Shown: piece after piece, positions 34,105 to 45,786 of the stretch
How the letters are laid out: each line of letters opens with the position of its first letter
Position numbering within the stretch: position 1 is the first letter of the stretch
Source: DASYXW01 sp035934405
GTDB lineage: Bacteria; Acidobacteriota; Terriglobia; UBA7540
NCBI GenBank assembly: GCA_035934405.1
Contig: DASYXW010000089.1
Span: 84,522 to 148,521 of the forward strand
Reading direction: 5' to 3'
DNA: 64,000 nt
The notes under the pieces: model-generated
The model's input: the letters and a program-made list of their open reading frames with translations, nothing else
Told to the model about the DNA's origin: nothing
Databases searched by the model: none
Made by a program: the position numbers and the translations under genes

Positions 34105-35514
34105 TCAGATGTCGTAGTACAGCGCGAACTCGTAAGGGTGAGGCCGCATGTTGATGGCCTGGACTTCGTTCTTCATCTTGTACTCAATCCAGGTTTCGAT
34201 GAGCTCTTCGCTGAATACGTCGCCCTTCAGCAGGAAGTCGTGATCCTTTTCGAGCGCCCGCAAAGATTCCTCGAGCGAGCCGGGCAGCGACGGAACCTTC
34301 TTGAGGTCCTCCGGTCCCAGGTCGTAGATGTCCTTGTCGAGCGGCTCGCCCGGATCAATCTTCTGTTCCACGCCGTCGAGGCCCGCCATCAGCATCGCCG
34401 CGAACGCCAGGTAAGGATTGCAGGAGGCGTCGGGCGGACGGAACTCGAGCCGCTTGGCCTTGGGACTGGCGGAATACATCGGGATGCGCACGGCGGCGCT
34501 GCGATTGCGCCGCGAGTAGGCGAGGTTGACGGGCGCTTCGAACCCGGGCACCAGGCGCTTGTAGGAATTGGTGGTGGGCGCGATGAGCGCGGCGAGCGCC
34601 GGCGCGTGCTTCAGCAGGCCGCCGATATACCACATGGCCATCGGGCTGAGGCCGGCGTATTGGTCGCCGGAAAACAGCGGCTTGCCGCTCTTCCATAAGC
34701 TCTGGTGCGTGTGCATGCCGGTGCCGTTGTCCTGGAAAATCGGCTTGGGCATGAAGGTGACGGTCTTGCCGTACTGGCGCGCCACGTTGCGCACGATGTA
34801 CTTGTAAATCATCATGCGGTCGGCGGAGACCACCATGGAGTTGAATTGCTGGTCGATTTCGCTCTGGCCGCCGGTGGCCACCTCGTGGTGGTGACACTCG
34901 ATGGTGAGCCCGGCCTTCTCCATGGTCAGCACCATCTCGGAGCGCAGGTCCTGGTAGTGGTCGGTGGGCGGTACCGGGAAGTAGCCTTCCTTGTAGCGAG
35001 GTCTGTAGCCTAGATTGTCCTTCTCGCGGCCGGAGTTCCAGCGGCCTTCCTCAGCGTCGATGAAGTAGTATCCGTGCTGCTGCGCCTGGTCGAAACGGAT
35101 GTTGTCAAAAATGAAAAACTCGGCCTCGGCGCCGAAATAAGCCGTGTCGCCAATACCGGTGTAGCCTAGATAAGCCTCCGCCTGTTTGGCCACATGCCGC
35201 GGGTCCCGGAGGTAGTGCTGCTTGGTGATGGGATCAATGATGTCGCCGATCATCACCAGCGTGGGCACGTCGGTGAACGGGTCGAGCATGTACCACGAGG
35301 GGTCGGGGACCAGCAGCATGTCGCTCTCGTGGATGGCCGCCCAGCCGCGGATGCTGGAGCCATCCATTCCGAAACCGTCCTCAAATGATTTCTCGTCCAC
35401 TTCGTGAAGCGGATAGGACACGTGATGCCAGAGTCCGGGCAAGTCGGTGAAGCGGAGATCCACAATCTTCACATTATTGGCGGCGGCAAATTCGAGTACC
35501 GTCTTGGCGTTCAT
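34105..35514 (-). CDS. glnA: Glutamine synthetase type I
   Basis: 469 residues, normal length for GlnA-I. It makes glutamine from glutamate, ammonia and ATP. Motifs: FGMDGSSIRGW, YFGAEAEFFIFD (metal Glu), HTHQSLWKSGKPLF, APTTNSYKRLVPGFEAP and RNRSAAVRIP. The adenylylation site Tyr397 is present in KDIYDLG at exactly the E. coli number, matching the glnE gene next to it. ATG with GAGGAGG upstream. Only the N-terminal residues and loops differ from the enterobacterial form. Confidence 0.97.
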   Translation of the reverse strand: MNAKTVLEFAAANNVKIVDLRFTDLPGLWHHVSYPLHEVDEKSFEDGFGMDGSSIRGWAAIHESDMLLVPDPSWYMLDPFTDVPTLVMIGDIIDPITKQHYLRDPRHVAKQAEAYLGYTGIGDTAYFGAEAEFFIFDNIRFDQAQQHGYYFIDAEEGRWNSGREKDNLGYRPRYKEGYFPVPPTDHYQDLRSEMVLTMEKAGLTIECHHHEVATGGQSEIDQQFNSMVVSADRMMIYKYIVRNVARQYGKTVTFMPKPIFQDNGTGMHTHQSLWKSGKPLFSGDQYAGLSPMAMWYIGGLLKHAPALAALIAPTTNSYKRLVPGFEAPVNLAYSRRNRSAAVRIPMYSASPKAKRLEFRPPDASCNPYLAFAAMLMAGLDGVEQKIDPGEPLDKDIYDLGPEDLKKVPSLPGSLEESLRALEKDHDFLLKGDVFSEELIETWIEYKMKNEVQAINMRPHPYEFALYYDI

Positions 35515-35699
35515 GAACCCTCCTCAGGAATGTTGGCGACCTTGAGTCCGATGGGTTACGACTGGAACGCCAACATATCCCGGCTCGCGATTGAAGTCAA
35601 CATCACTTCCTCTATCGCCGCCATAAGGTTACTTTATAGCGGGCGTCCGCTTCCAGCCTCCCGCTGCCGACAAGACGCCGGCGACACAGTGGCTGGAGG

Positions 35700-35807
35700 G
35701 TAGTGGGTCAGTTTGAAGCGCTGTAGCGGCGGTCTCCGACCGCCGGCCTTTCTTTTCAAACGATTTCGGCGCTCAGAGAGCGCCGCTACAACAAACTGAC
35801 CCATTAC
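35700..35807. repeat. Nested 108-base palindrome (GTAGCGGCGGTCT family, complete copy)
   Basis: Outer arms 35700-35715 and 35792-35807 match at 15 of 16; inner arms ctgtagcggcg and cgccgctacaac also pair. It lies in the 394-base gap between glnA and the divergent decarboxylase gene. The rest of the gap shows no clear promoter. Confidence 0.75.
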
Positions 35808-35908
35808 CGGCCGGAGAATCTCGTTGACACCCTTCGCAACCTTTTGCTACGTTGTGGCGCTTGACGATTCTGGCCGCTTGATTCCTTCTCGACCGAGGAT
35901 GCCGACCG

Positions 35909-36463
35909 ATGTTTGTGCCCAAAAGGATGTTTCTGACCAAAGGTGTGGGGAAACACCGCGAGAAGCTGACCAGCTTCGAGCTGGCGCTGCGCAACGCCGG
36001 AATCGCCGCCTGCAATCTGGTGCGCGTCTCCAGCATCTTCCCGCCACGATGCAAGCTGGTTTCCCGGTCGGAAGGCGTGAAGGAGCTTCAGCCGGGCGCC
36101 GTGACTTTTGTGGTGATGAGCGAGAACTCCACCCGCGAGCCGCATCGCCTGATTGCCGCTTCGGTGGGCGTGGCGCTGCCCGCCGACCGCGACACTTACG
36201 GGTATCTTTCCGAGCACCACTCGTTTGGTGAGACCGAGGAAGTGGCAGGCGAATACGCCGAGGAGCTGGCGGCGGAAATGCTCGCCACGACGCTCGGCGT
36301 GGAATTCGACCCCGACCGGAGCTGGGACGAGAAGAAGGAAATCTACCGCATCTCCAACAAAATCGTCCGCACGCTGGAAGTCACGCAGTCGGCTATCGGC
36401 GACAAGCGCGGCTTGTGGACTACGGTGCTCGCGGCGTCGATCCTGCTCGGAGTGGACGAGTAA
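35909..36463 (+). CDS. Pyruvoyl-dependent arginine decarboxylase
   Basis: 184 residues. RVSSIFPPRC contains the Ser41-Ser42 pair where the proenzyme cleaves itself to give the pyruvoyl cofactor on the alpha chain. It matches archaeal-type PvlArgDC, which converts arginine to agmatine, the first step of polyamine synthesis. Other family features: GVGKHREKLTSFELALRNAG and AASVGVALP. It is followed 64 bases later by a deoxyhypusine-synthase-like gene, so the two likely form a polyamine operon. Confidence 0.9.
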   Translation: MFVPKRMFLTKGVGKHREKLTSFELALRNAGIAACNLVRVSSIFPPRCKLVSRSEGVKELQPGAVTFVVMSENSTREPHRLIAASVGVALPADRDTYGYLSEHHSFGETEEVAGEYAEELAAEMLATTLGVEFDPDRSWDEKKEIYRISNKIVRTLEVTQSAIGDKRGLWTTVLAASILLGVDE

Positions 36464-36527
36464 GCGGCGGTCGTCCTCAGAGGTTTACATCCTAGCTGCA
36501 AAGGGCCGGCGCTACCTGGACTGATTC

Positions 36528-37565
36528 ATGCGTAAAAACCAAATTCTTTCCCAGCCCACCCGACCCGTCTCGATTGACGGCCAGAAGAACGTGGCGGCGC
36601 TGCTCGAGAAAATGCAGGGGATCAGTTTCCAGGGGCGGACGCTCGCGACCGCCTATCAAATCTGGAAGCGCATGCTTTCCGACCGCGTGATGATCATGAT
36701 GGGCATGTCGGGCGCCATGGTGCCGGCCGGGATGCGCCGCCTGGTGGTCTATATGATTAAGAACCGCCTGATTGATTGCCTGGTCTCGACCGGCGCCAAC
36801 TTTTTCCACGATATTCACGAGACCCTCGGCCGCTACCATTTCCAGTGCGCGCCGGAAATCGACGACGTGGTGCTGCAGAAGCATCTCATCGACCGCATGT
36901 ACGACACGCTGGCTGATGAAGAGGAGTTTCGCGAAGCGGACGAGATGATCGGCCACTTCGCCTCCACGCTCGACCAGTCGCGGCCTTACACTACGCGCGA
37001 ATTCCTCAACCTGCTCGGCAAGCATCTGGCGCAGCGCGCCAAGGAAGACGGCATCGTGACCGCCGCTTACAAGGCTGGCGTGCCGCTCTATTGCCCCGCC
37101 GTGGGCGATTCCTCCATCGGCATCGGCATTGCCGAGAACCGCCACCTCGGCAAGAACCACTTTACGTTCGACGTAGTCGGCGACGTGCTCGAGACCGCGC
37201 GCCTGGCGGCCGACTCTCCCGCCAGTGCCGTCATCTACTTCGGCGGCGGCACGCCCAAGAATTTCGTGAATCAGACCGAGGTCACGGCCACCTTCATCCG
37301 CAATTCCCATAACGGCCACAAATACGCCGTGCAGGTGGTCACCGACGCGCCGCACTGGGGCGGGCTTTCCGGCTGCACCTTTGCCGAATCGCAAAGCTGG
37401 GGCAAGATCGCCCACGATGCCAAGATGGTGGATTGCCACTGTGACTCCACCATCGCCATGCCGATGCTCGTCACCGCTCTTTCCGAGAATGCCGCGCTGA
37501 TCCGCAAGCGGAAGAAACCCGTGTTCGAGATGGAGCGCGAACTCAAGTTCACGTTTCCGAGGTGA
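36528..37565 (+). CDS. Deoxyhypusine synthase-like enzyme
   Basis: 345 residues. It matches the deoxyhypusine synthase fold: MGMSGAMVPAGMRRLVVYMI, LVSTGANFFHD, GDSSIGIGIAENRH and AESQSWGKIAHDAK with Lys293, equivalent to the substrate-linking Lys of human DHS (SWGKI). Bacteria lack eIF5A, so the bacterial enzyme probably moves an aminobutyl group from spermidine to a small amine, as in homospermidine synthesis, or uses an agmatine-derived substrate. The neighbouring arginine decarboxylase supports a polyamine role. NAD-dependent, cytoplasmic. Confidence 0.87.
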   Translation: MRKNQILSQPTRPVSIDGQKNVAALLEKMQGISFQGRTLATAYQIWKRMLSDRVMIMMGMSGAMVPAGMRRLVVYMIKNRLIDCLVSTGANFFHDIHETLGRYHFQCAPEIDDVVLQKHLIDRMYDTLADEEEFREADEMIGHFASTLDQSRPYTTREFLNLLGKHLAQRAKEDGIVTAAYKAGVPLYCPAVGDSSIGIGIAENRHLGKNHFTFDVVGDVLETARLAADSPASAVIYFGGGTPKNFVNQTEVTATFIRNSHNGHKYAVQVVTDAPHWGGLSGCTFAESQSWGKIAHDAKMVDCHCDSTIAMPMLVTALSENAALIRKRKKPVFEMERELKFTFPR

Positions 37566-37731
37566 CCTTGCGATTCGACGGAGCCTTTTGCTTCGTGGAC
37601 GAAGGCACCAGCTCGTCGCCAGGGACAGGCGGTCTGCCTCGACCCGCGCGCCGCAGGATCCGCTTGGCCTTGCCGATATCGGCTCGGCTGGAGCGCTCGC
37701 GAAAATATTCCTCGGTGCGCAAACGCGGCAT
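37549..37731 (-). CDS. Possible small basic protein
   Basis: 60 residues from MPRLRTEEYFRERSSRADIG; the GRPPVPGDEL end is reminiscent of small antitoxins, but no family is recognised and no ribosome site is visible. Its end overlaps the preceding gene tail to tail by 17 bases. Listed as doubtful. Confidence 0.3.
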   Translation of the reverse strand: MPRLRTEEYFRERSSRADIGKAKRILRRAGRGRPPVPGDELVPSSTKQKAPSNRKVTSET

Positions 37732-37829
37732 GATGATGCTAGTATACGACTTGCCAGGGCGGGATACGATGCCCAAGCGCACAGTTTCGCTCTGCCCTAG
37801 CCGACCATTTCAGCATAGCGGAGGTAGCT

Positions 37830-38633
37830 ATGAGAGATTTGGCAATTCTGATTCTGGCTGTGGCTTTTTGTCGGCCCCTTGGGCTCACCGCCCGACCATT
37901 GGCAACTGCACAGCAGAATCAGGCGTCCATGCCTTCCTCTTCAAAGCTGACAAACAAAGATGTCCTGGAAATGGTCAAGAATGGACTCGGAGAAGACATC
38001 GTTGTCGCCAAGATTCAAGCGTCCCCCTGTGATTTCGATACTTCCCCGACCGCACTATCGGACCTTAAGGCGGCTGGCGTCTCGAACGGCGTCATTTTGG
38101 CTATGGTGAAAGCCCACGCTCCGAGCAAGACCACGGACCGAGCTGCTCCGCCAACGCTTCACGCCGCCGCGCAGCCTCCTGCGCCAAGCGAAGCAGTCGC
38201 CTCGGCACCGAGCAATCCGAACGGATACCAGATTTCTTATGTAAAATCGGGACGGAAGTCGAAGTACGGTCTCAGCAGTAAGCCTTACGACAAGATCTCA
38301 GAGTACGTCCAGACAAAACTGGTCGAGGCTTTGGATGTCAAAGGCCTAAAGACGGCTGCCAGTCTCGACGGCAACTGTTGCCGTCTTTCCATTGAGTTGC
38401 TTGAGGTCACGGCTCACCCCGCCGTCTTCAAAAAGCCCGGGATGGACGTCTCCGCCAACCTGACTGTTACTGAGGTAAGCGGCAAAATGATTTACTCGAA
38501 GGGCTACCGCGGCGAATCCCGTACCATGATGAACACTTACGGCCACCTGATAAACCATGCCTGCGAGGACATGGTCGCGAATATGTCTCAAGACGAAAGC
38601 TTGCTTCGCGTGCTTGCCACCGGGAAGCTATGA
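37830..38633 (+). CDS. Secreted hypothetical protein
   Basis: 267 residues with a signal peptide (LAILILAVAFCRPLGLTA). The segment LTNKDVLEMVKNGLGEDIVVA...FDTSPTALSDLKAAGVSNGV is a small helical motif repeatedly found in exported Acidobacteriota proteins. A Pro/Ala-rich linker leads to a C-terminal domain with two adjacent Cys (DGNCCRLSIELLEV). Function unknown. GGAGGT precedes the ATG. Confidence 0.7.
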   Translation: MRDLAILILAVAFCRPLGLTARPLATAQQNQASMPSSSKLTNKDVLEMVKNGLGEDIVVAKIQASPCDFDTSPTALSDLKAAGVSNGVILAMVKAHAPSKTTDRAAPPTLHAAAQPPAPSEAVASAPSNPNGYQISYVKSGRKSKYGLSSKPYDKISEYVQTKLVEALDVKGLKTAASLDGNCCRLSIELLEVTAHPAVFKKPGMDVSANLTVTEVSGKMIYSKGYRGESRTMMNTYGHLINHACEDMVANMSQDESLLRVLATGKL

Positions 38634-38792
38634 GGGCCGCAGACGCGCTGACAAGATTATCCGAAGATCCCGTCAGGAAAGAAAGACAAGATCGAGCGTG
38701 AATCCATGGGTTTGACAGGAATCTTTGACAAGAGGCCGATCTTCTTTCCTCTGCGGTTTAGAGTGTGACAACTTGCTGGCAAAAGGAGGGCT

Positions 38793-39020
38793 ATGACCTT
38801 TAATGGAATGACGCTTTGCAGGGTCCCTGGACAAGAAGACCAGTTTATGATCATTCTCTTGGACACCCAGTTACACAACCCGTTTACGGAAACCTCAATA
38901 CCCCTTTCGCGCGACGAAGCGTCTAACAAGCTCCGGGAGATGAAGGTGCCGGAGGACGAAATCGAATCTCTCTTCGTTCAGGCAAAACCGTGTTGGGAAT
39001 CCCAAGGTTCGGAGCAATGA
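38793..39020 (+). CDS. Small hypothetical protein
   Basis: 75 residues, not recognised, no signal peptide. Translation is supported by AGGAGG 6 bases before the ATG. The C-terminal half (SRDEASNKLREMKVPEDEIESLF) is predicted helical and acidic. It lies between the secreted protein and the TCA operon, about 170 bases from each. Confidence 0.55.
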   Translation: MTFNGMTLCRVPGQEDQFMIILLDTQLHNPFTETSIPLSRDEASNKLREMKVPEDEIESLFVQAKPCWESQGSEQ

Positions 39021-39195
39021 GCATGGAGCCGCCCGTCCCTTCCCCTACCCTGGAGTCGCGGCCCATACATCCACGCGCCTCACTTGAAGTAACCCCCCTT
39101 CCGGTGCTACCCTCAATTGTCACATCACGCGACGATCCAGCAATCGAGCCGGCCGCATCGTTCCACACCAGCGGCCCTGCGTAAGTCGAGGCACA

Positions 39196-41941
<2,746 letters not shown>

Positions 41942-41949
<8 letters not shown>

Positions 41950-43405
41950 GGCCTTCAACGGAGTGCCGATTCCCACTGATGGCCAAGCCATCGGGTTTGA
42001 GGGCGGACGCTTCATTGTTCCCGATCGGCCCATCATTCCTTACATCGAGGGCGACGGCACGGGCCGCGACATCTGGAAGGCCTCGCGCCTCGTCTTCGAC
42101 GCCGCGGTCGAGCGTGTTTCCGGTGGCAGGCGGCGCGTCGAGTGGTATGAAGTATTCGCCGGCGAGAAGGCGTTCCGCAAATTTGGCGAGTGGCTCCCGC
42201 AGGGGACGCTCGACGCCATCAAAGAGTTCCGCATCGCCATCAAAGGGCCACTGACCACACCCGTCGGCGGTGGAATCCGCAGCTTGAACGTAGGCCTGCG
42301 CCAGTTGCTCAACCTGTACGCCTGCTGGCGGCCCGTGAAATACATTCCCGGCCTACCCTCGCCCGTGAAGCACCCCGAGCACATGAACGTCGTCATTTTC
42401 CGCGAGAACACGGAAGACGTGTACGCCGGCATCGAGTGGCGCGAGGGTTCGCCGCAAGCGAAGCGGGTGATCGAGTTCATCAACACACTGCTCGGCGAAG
42501 ACAACAACAAGAAACGGATTCGCCTTGACTCAGGCGTGGGCATCAAGCCGATTTCGATTACCGGCACGCGGCAGCTTGTGCGGCGCGGCATCCTCTACGC
42601 GGTGGACCACGGCCTGAAGACGGTCACGCTGGTGCACAAGGGTAACATCATGAAGTTCACCGAGGGCGCTTTCCGCGACTGGGGCTACGAGCTCGCCCGC
42701 GAGGAATTCCGCGACCGCATCGTGACCGAGCGCGAAAGCTGGATTCTCGGCGGCAAGGACAAGAACCCCGATGCCACGGTGGAACAGCTTGCGGCCGAGG
42801 TCGAGCCCGGCATCGAGATGGCCTCGCCCGACTTCAAGCGCCAAGTGGCCGAGGAAGTGAAGACCTGCCTCGATTCGCTCCACGCCACGCACGGCCAGGC
42901 GAAGTGGAGGCAGAAGATCCTGGTCAATGATCGCATCGCGGACTCGGTGTTTCAGCAGATCCTCACCCGCGCCGGTGAGTACCAGGTGCTCTGCACGCCG
43001 AACTTGAACGGCGACTATCTCTCCGACGCCTGCGCGGCGCAGATCGGCGGCCTGGGTCTTGCGCCCGGCGCCAACATCGGCGACGGCTACGGGGTGTTCG
43101 AAGCGACGCACGGCACGGCGCCGAAGTATGCCGACCAGGACGTGATCAACCCTTCGGCCGTGATCCGCTCCGGCGCGTTGATGTTCGAGTTCATGTGTTG
43201 GCCCGAAGTAAGCGCGCTGATTGAGCAGGCGCTGGCGGCAACCATCTCCGCGCGGCAGGTGACCTACGACCTTGAGCGGCTGATGACGATGGAAGGCATG
43301 AAGGGCGTCCAGAAACTCGGAACGAGCGCCTTTGCCCGCGCGATTATGGAGAACATGAAACTCGAACCTCGAGACTTGAAACTCGAAGCTCGTGGCGAAG
43401 CGTGA
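41942..43405 (+). CDS. icd: NADP-dependent isocitrate dehydrogenase
   Basis: 487 residues. PYIEGDGTGRDIW, GGIRSLNVGLRQ with Ser114 (equivalent to the phosphorylated Ser113 of E. coli), VIFRENTEDVYAGIEW and HGTAPKYADQD (Lys-Tyr indicating NADP use) identify it. It converts isocitrate to 2-oxoglutarate and CO2. It is about 70 residues longer than E. coli Icd: an insertion before the substrate-binding C-terminal region, plus a tail (MKLEPRDLKLEARGEA) encoded by an inverted-repeat element. The ATG lies inside the acn stop region, so translation is coupled. Confidence 0.95.
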
Positions 43406-43440
43406 CCCAATCGACCGAGTTTCGAACTTCGAGTTTCGGT
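43357..43440. repeat. Inverted repeat overlapping the icd 3' end
   Basis: gaaactcgaacctcgagact and following units (43357-43392) are answered by accgagtttcgaacttcgag (43414-43440). The element supplies the last codons and stop of icd and part of the gap before mdh. Confidence 0.65.
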
Positions 43441-43479
43441 AGAGGTAACGGCATAAGGCCATCCCAAGCCGGAGGTTCA

Positions 43480-44406
43480 ATGCGACGAAAAGTCACAGTG
43501 GTCGGATCGGGCAACGTGGGCGCGACGGTGGCCCACCGTCTGGCCGACAAGCAGCTCGCCGACGTGGTGCTGATCGATATTCTTGAAGGAATTCCGCAAG
43601 GCAAGGGTCTCGACCTGCTCGAATCAGGGCCCATCGAGGGCTACGATGTGCGCGTCACAGGCACGAACGACTACGCCGACACCGCCAATTCCGACATCGT
43701 GGTAATGACGGCCGGCTTCCCGCGCAAGCCCGGCATGAGCCGCGATGATCTGCTGAAGGCGAACTACGATGTCGTGAAGGGCACGATCGAGAAAGTCGTG
43801 AGATACTCGCCGGAGTGCATCCTGATTATCGTTACTAATCCGCTCGACGCGATGGCGCAGGCGGCTTACCGGGTGAGCGGCTTTTCCAAGAATCGCGTCA
43901 TCGGCATGGCTGGCGTGCTCGATACGGCGCGCTACCGGACGTTCCTGGCCGAGGCACTCAACGTGTCCGTGCAGAACATTCAAGGCTTCGTCCTCGGCGG
44001 CCACGGTGACACCATGGTACCGGTGCCGCGCTACACGACGGTGGCGGGGATTCCAGTCACGGAGCTGCTGCCGAAGGATAAGCTCGACGCCATCATCAAA
44101 CGCACCGCCGGTGGCGGCGCCGAAATTGTCAACCTGCTGAAAGCCGGAAGCGCCTATTACGCGCCATCGGCGGCGGTGGTGGAGATGCTCGACGCCATCT
44201 TTTATGACCGCCGGAAGATTCTGCCCTGCGCGGCTTTCCTCGAAGGCGAGTACGGGATTCATGGACTCTTCGTCGGCGTGCCGGTGAAGCTCGGCGCGCG
44301 CGGCATCGAAGAAATCATCCAGATCAAGCTGACGGCGGAAGAGCAGGCGGCGCTGCAAAAGTCGGCGGACTCGGTGAAGGAGTTGGTGGGAATCATAGGA
44401 GCCTAG
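43480..44406 (+). CDS. mdh: Malate dehydrogenase (LDH-like type)
   Basis: 308 residues. VVGSGNVGATVAHRLADKQL is the NAD-binding loop; TAGFPRKPGMSRDDLL carries the active-site Arg, VTNPLDAM follows, and GGHGDTMVP holds the catalytic His. It oxidises malate to oxaloacetate. The start at 43480 has GGAGGTTC directly upstream; an in-frame ATG at 43402 lies in repeat DNA. Last gene of the acn-icd-mdh operon. Confidence 0.96.
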   Translation: MRRKVTVVGSGNVGATVAHRLADKQLADVVLIDILEGIPQGKGLDLLESGPIEGYDVRVTGTNDYADTANSDIVVMTAGFPRKPGMSRDDLLKANYDVVKGTIEKVVRYSPECILIIVTNPLDAMAQAAYRVSGFSKNRVIGMAGVLDTARYRTFLAEALNVSVQNIQGFVLGGHGDTMVPVPRYTTVAGIPVTELLPKDKLDAIIKRTAGGGAEIVNLLKAGSAYYAPSAAVVEMLDAIFYDRRKILPCAAFLEGEYGIHGLFVGVPVKLGARGIEEIIQIKLTAEEQAALQKSADSVKELVGIIGA

Positions 44407-44419
44407 GCCAGTAGCCTAG
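44403..44419. terminator. Hairpin between convergent mdh and cyclophilin genes
   Basis: CTAGGC-cagta-GCCTAG, a perfect six-base stem that includes the mdh stop codon. No T-tract. Confidence 0.35.
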
Positions 44420-44440
44420 CATCGAAGGAGCAGGCGCGGT

Positions 44441-44971
44441 TCACTTCACTTCGACGATCTTGAGGCTGTTCAGCACGACCGGCGTCGCCGGCCGGTCATG
44501 GCGGTCGCGCGGCACGGCGGAAATCTTGTTCACGACGTGCTGCCCCTGGACGACCTCGCCAAAAATGGTGTGCTTGCGGTTCAGCCAGTCCGTGGGTGCC
44601 ACGGTGATGAAGAACTGGCTGCCGTTGGTATTCGGCCCGGAGTTGGCCATGGCGAGTTTCCCCGGACGATCGAACCCGACATCCTTCGCAAACTCATCTT
44701 CGAACTTGTAGCCCGGCCCGCCCGTGCCCGTCCCCAGCGGACATCCGCCCTGAATCATGAAGTTGGGAATGACGCGATGGAACACCAGACCGTCGTAGTA
44801 GCGGCGGCGCAGGCGCTGGCGGGTCTGCGGGTCGGTGAACTCCACTGTGCCTTCCGCAAGCCCGATGAAGTTCGCCACGGTCTTCGGCGTCTTCTCGGGA
44901 AAAAGTTGGCAGGTGATCTCCCCCAGGGTGGTTTCAAGTACGGCATACAGGCCGGGTTTCAAATCGTTCAT
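44441..44971 (-). CDS. Cyclophilin-type peptidyl-prolyl isomerase (cytoplasmic)
   Basis: 176 residues with no signal peptide. VFHRVIPNFMIQGGCP, LAMANSGPNTNGSQFFIT and HTIFGEVVQG are the cyclophilin core, including the catalytic Arg in FHRV. It speeds folding at Xaa-Pro bonds. Its ATG overlaps the stop of the exported cyclophilin gene by four bases, so the two are translationally coupled and supply both sides of the inner membrane. Confidence 0.93.
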   Translation of the reverse strand: MNDLKPGLYAVLETTLGEITCQLFPEKTPKTVANFIGLAEGTVEFTDPQTRQRLRRRYYDGLVFHRVIPNFMIQGGCPLGTGTGGPGYKFEDEFAKDVGFDRPGKLAMANSGPNTNGSQFFITVAPTDWLNRKHTIFGEVVQGQHVVNKISAVPRDRHDRPATPVVLNSLKIVEVK

Positions 44972-45732
44972 GGAGTCTCCTTGACGGTTCTCGGCTTGGT
45001 CGACGCCGCCGGATGATGCACCGGCGTCTTTGTGGCCGGTGCCGCGACCACAATCATCGCCGACTTCACGCTGTCAAGCTTGGGAAAATTCTTGTCGAGG
45101 TAGGCTTTGCCTTCGGCCTCGATACGGCCCTGGTCCGGGCCGTTACCCTGCGGCGCGCCCTCGCCGTAACCGTTGTAGAGCTTGTCGACCACGTCCATGC
45201 CTTCCACCACTTCGCCGAACGGGGCAAAGCCCTCGCCATCGAGCCGGCTGTTATCGCCGAAGTTGATGAACACCTGTGTGGTCCGCGTATTCGGCCCGGC
45301 GGTGGCGAAGGTCACGTAGCCCGGCTTGTTGCTCTGGGTCACCGGATCGTCGGGAATTGTCGCCTTGCTCCACGCTTTCGAGACCGCCGGCCTGGCGCTC
45401 AACCCGAACTGCACCATGAAGCCGGAAATGTCGCGGAAAAAGCTGGCGTCCGTGAAAAAGCCGTTCTTGACCAGATTGTAGAACCGGTCAGCGCCCAGCG
45501 GCGCCCAGGCGCGCGTCACCTGGACCACGAAAACGCCCTGGGTGGTGGTGAACTTTGCCTTGTAAACCGCCGGCGCCTTCTGGTTGAGCGACGCCGGATT
45601 CAGCAGCGAGCGGTGCACCATGGCATGGTGAACCGGCTTGTGTAGCGTCGATTTTTTTGCCGCCTGGGCCCACAGCGAACCTGCGGTCAAGCCCAGGCTC
45701 AAGAAGGTCATGAGAAAGTTTCGCATCTTCAC
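44968..45732 (-). CDS. Exported cyclophilin-type peptidyl-prolyl isomerase
   Basis: 254 residues with a signal peptide (FLMTFLSLGLTAGSLWAQA), so periplasmic. The cyclophilin domain is present but diverged: RFYNLVKNGFFTDASFFRDI replaces the usual FHR segment (Arg kept), with FATAGPNTRTTQVFINFGDN and FAPFGEVVEG. The C-terminal tail is Ala/Pro/Lys-rich. GTG start at 45732 with GGAGG 7 bases upstream; an ATG two codons later is an alternative. Confidence 0.9.
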   Translation of the reverse strand: MKMRNFLMTFLSLGLTAGSLWAQAAKKSTLHKPVHHAMVHRSLLNPASLNQKAPAVYKAKFTTTQGVFVVQVTRAWAPLGADRFYNLVKNGFFTDASFFRDISGFMVQFGLSARPAVSKAWSKATIPDDPVTQSNKPGYVTFATAGPNTRTTQVFINFGDNSRLDGEGFAPFGEVVEGMDVVDKLYNGYGEGAPQGNGPDQGRIEAEGKAYLDKNFPKLDSVKSAMIVVAAPATKTPVHHPAASTKPRTVKETP

Positions 45733-45786
45733 TTTGCTTCCTCCAGATTGTCATTTCGCACTGATTTCCGTTCCTGCCATTCGGGA

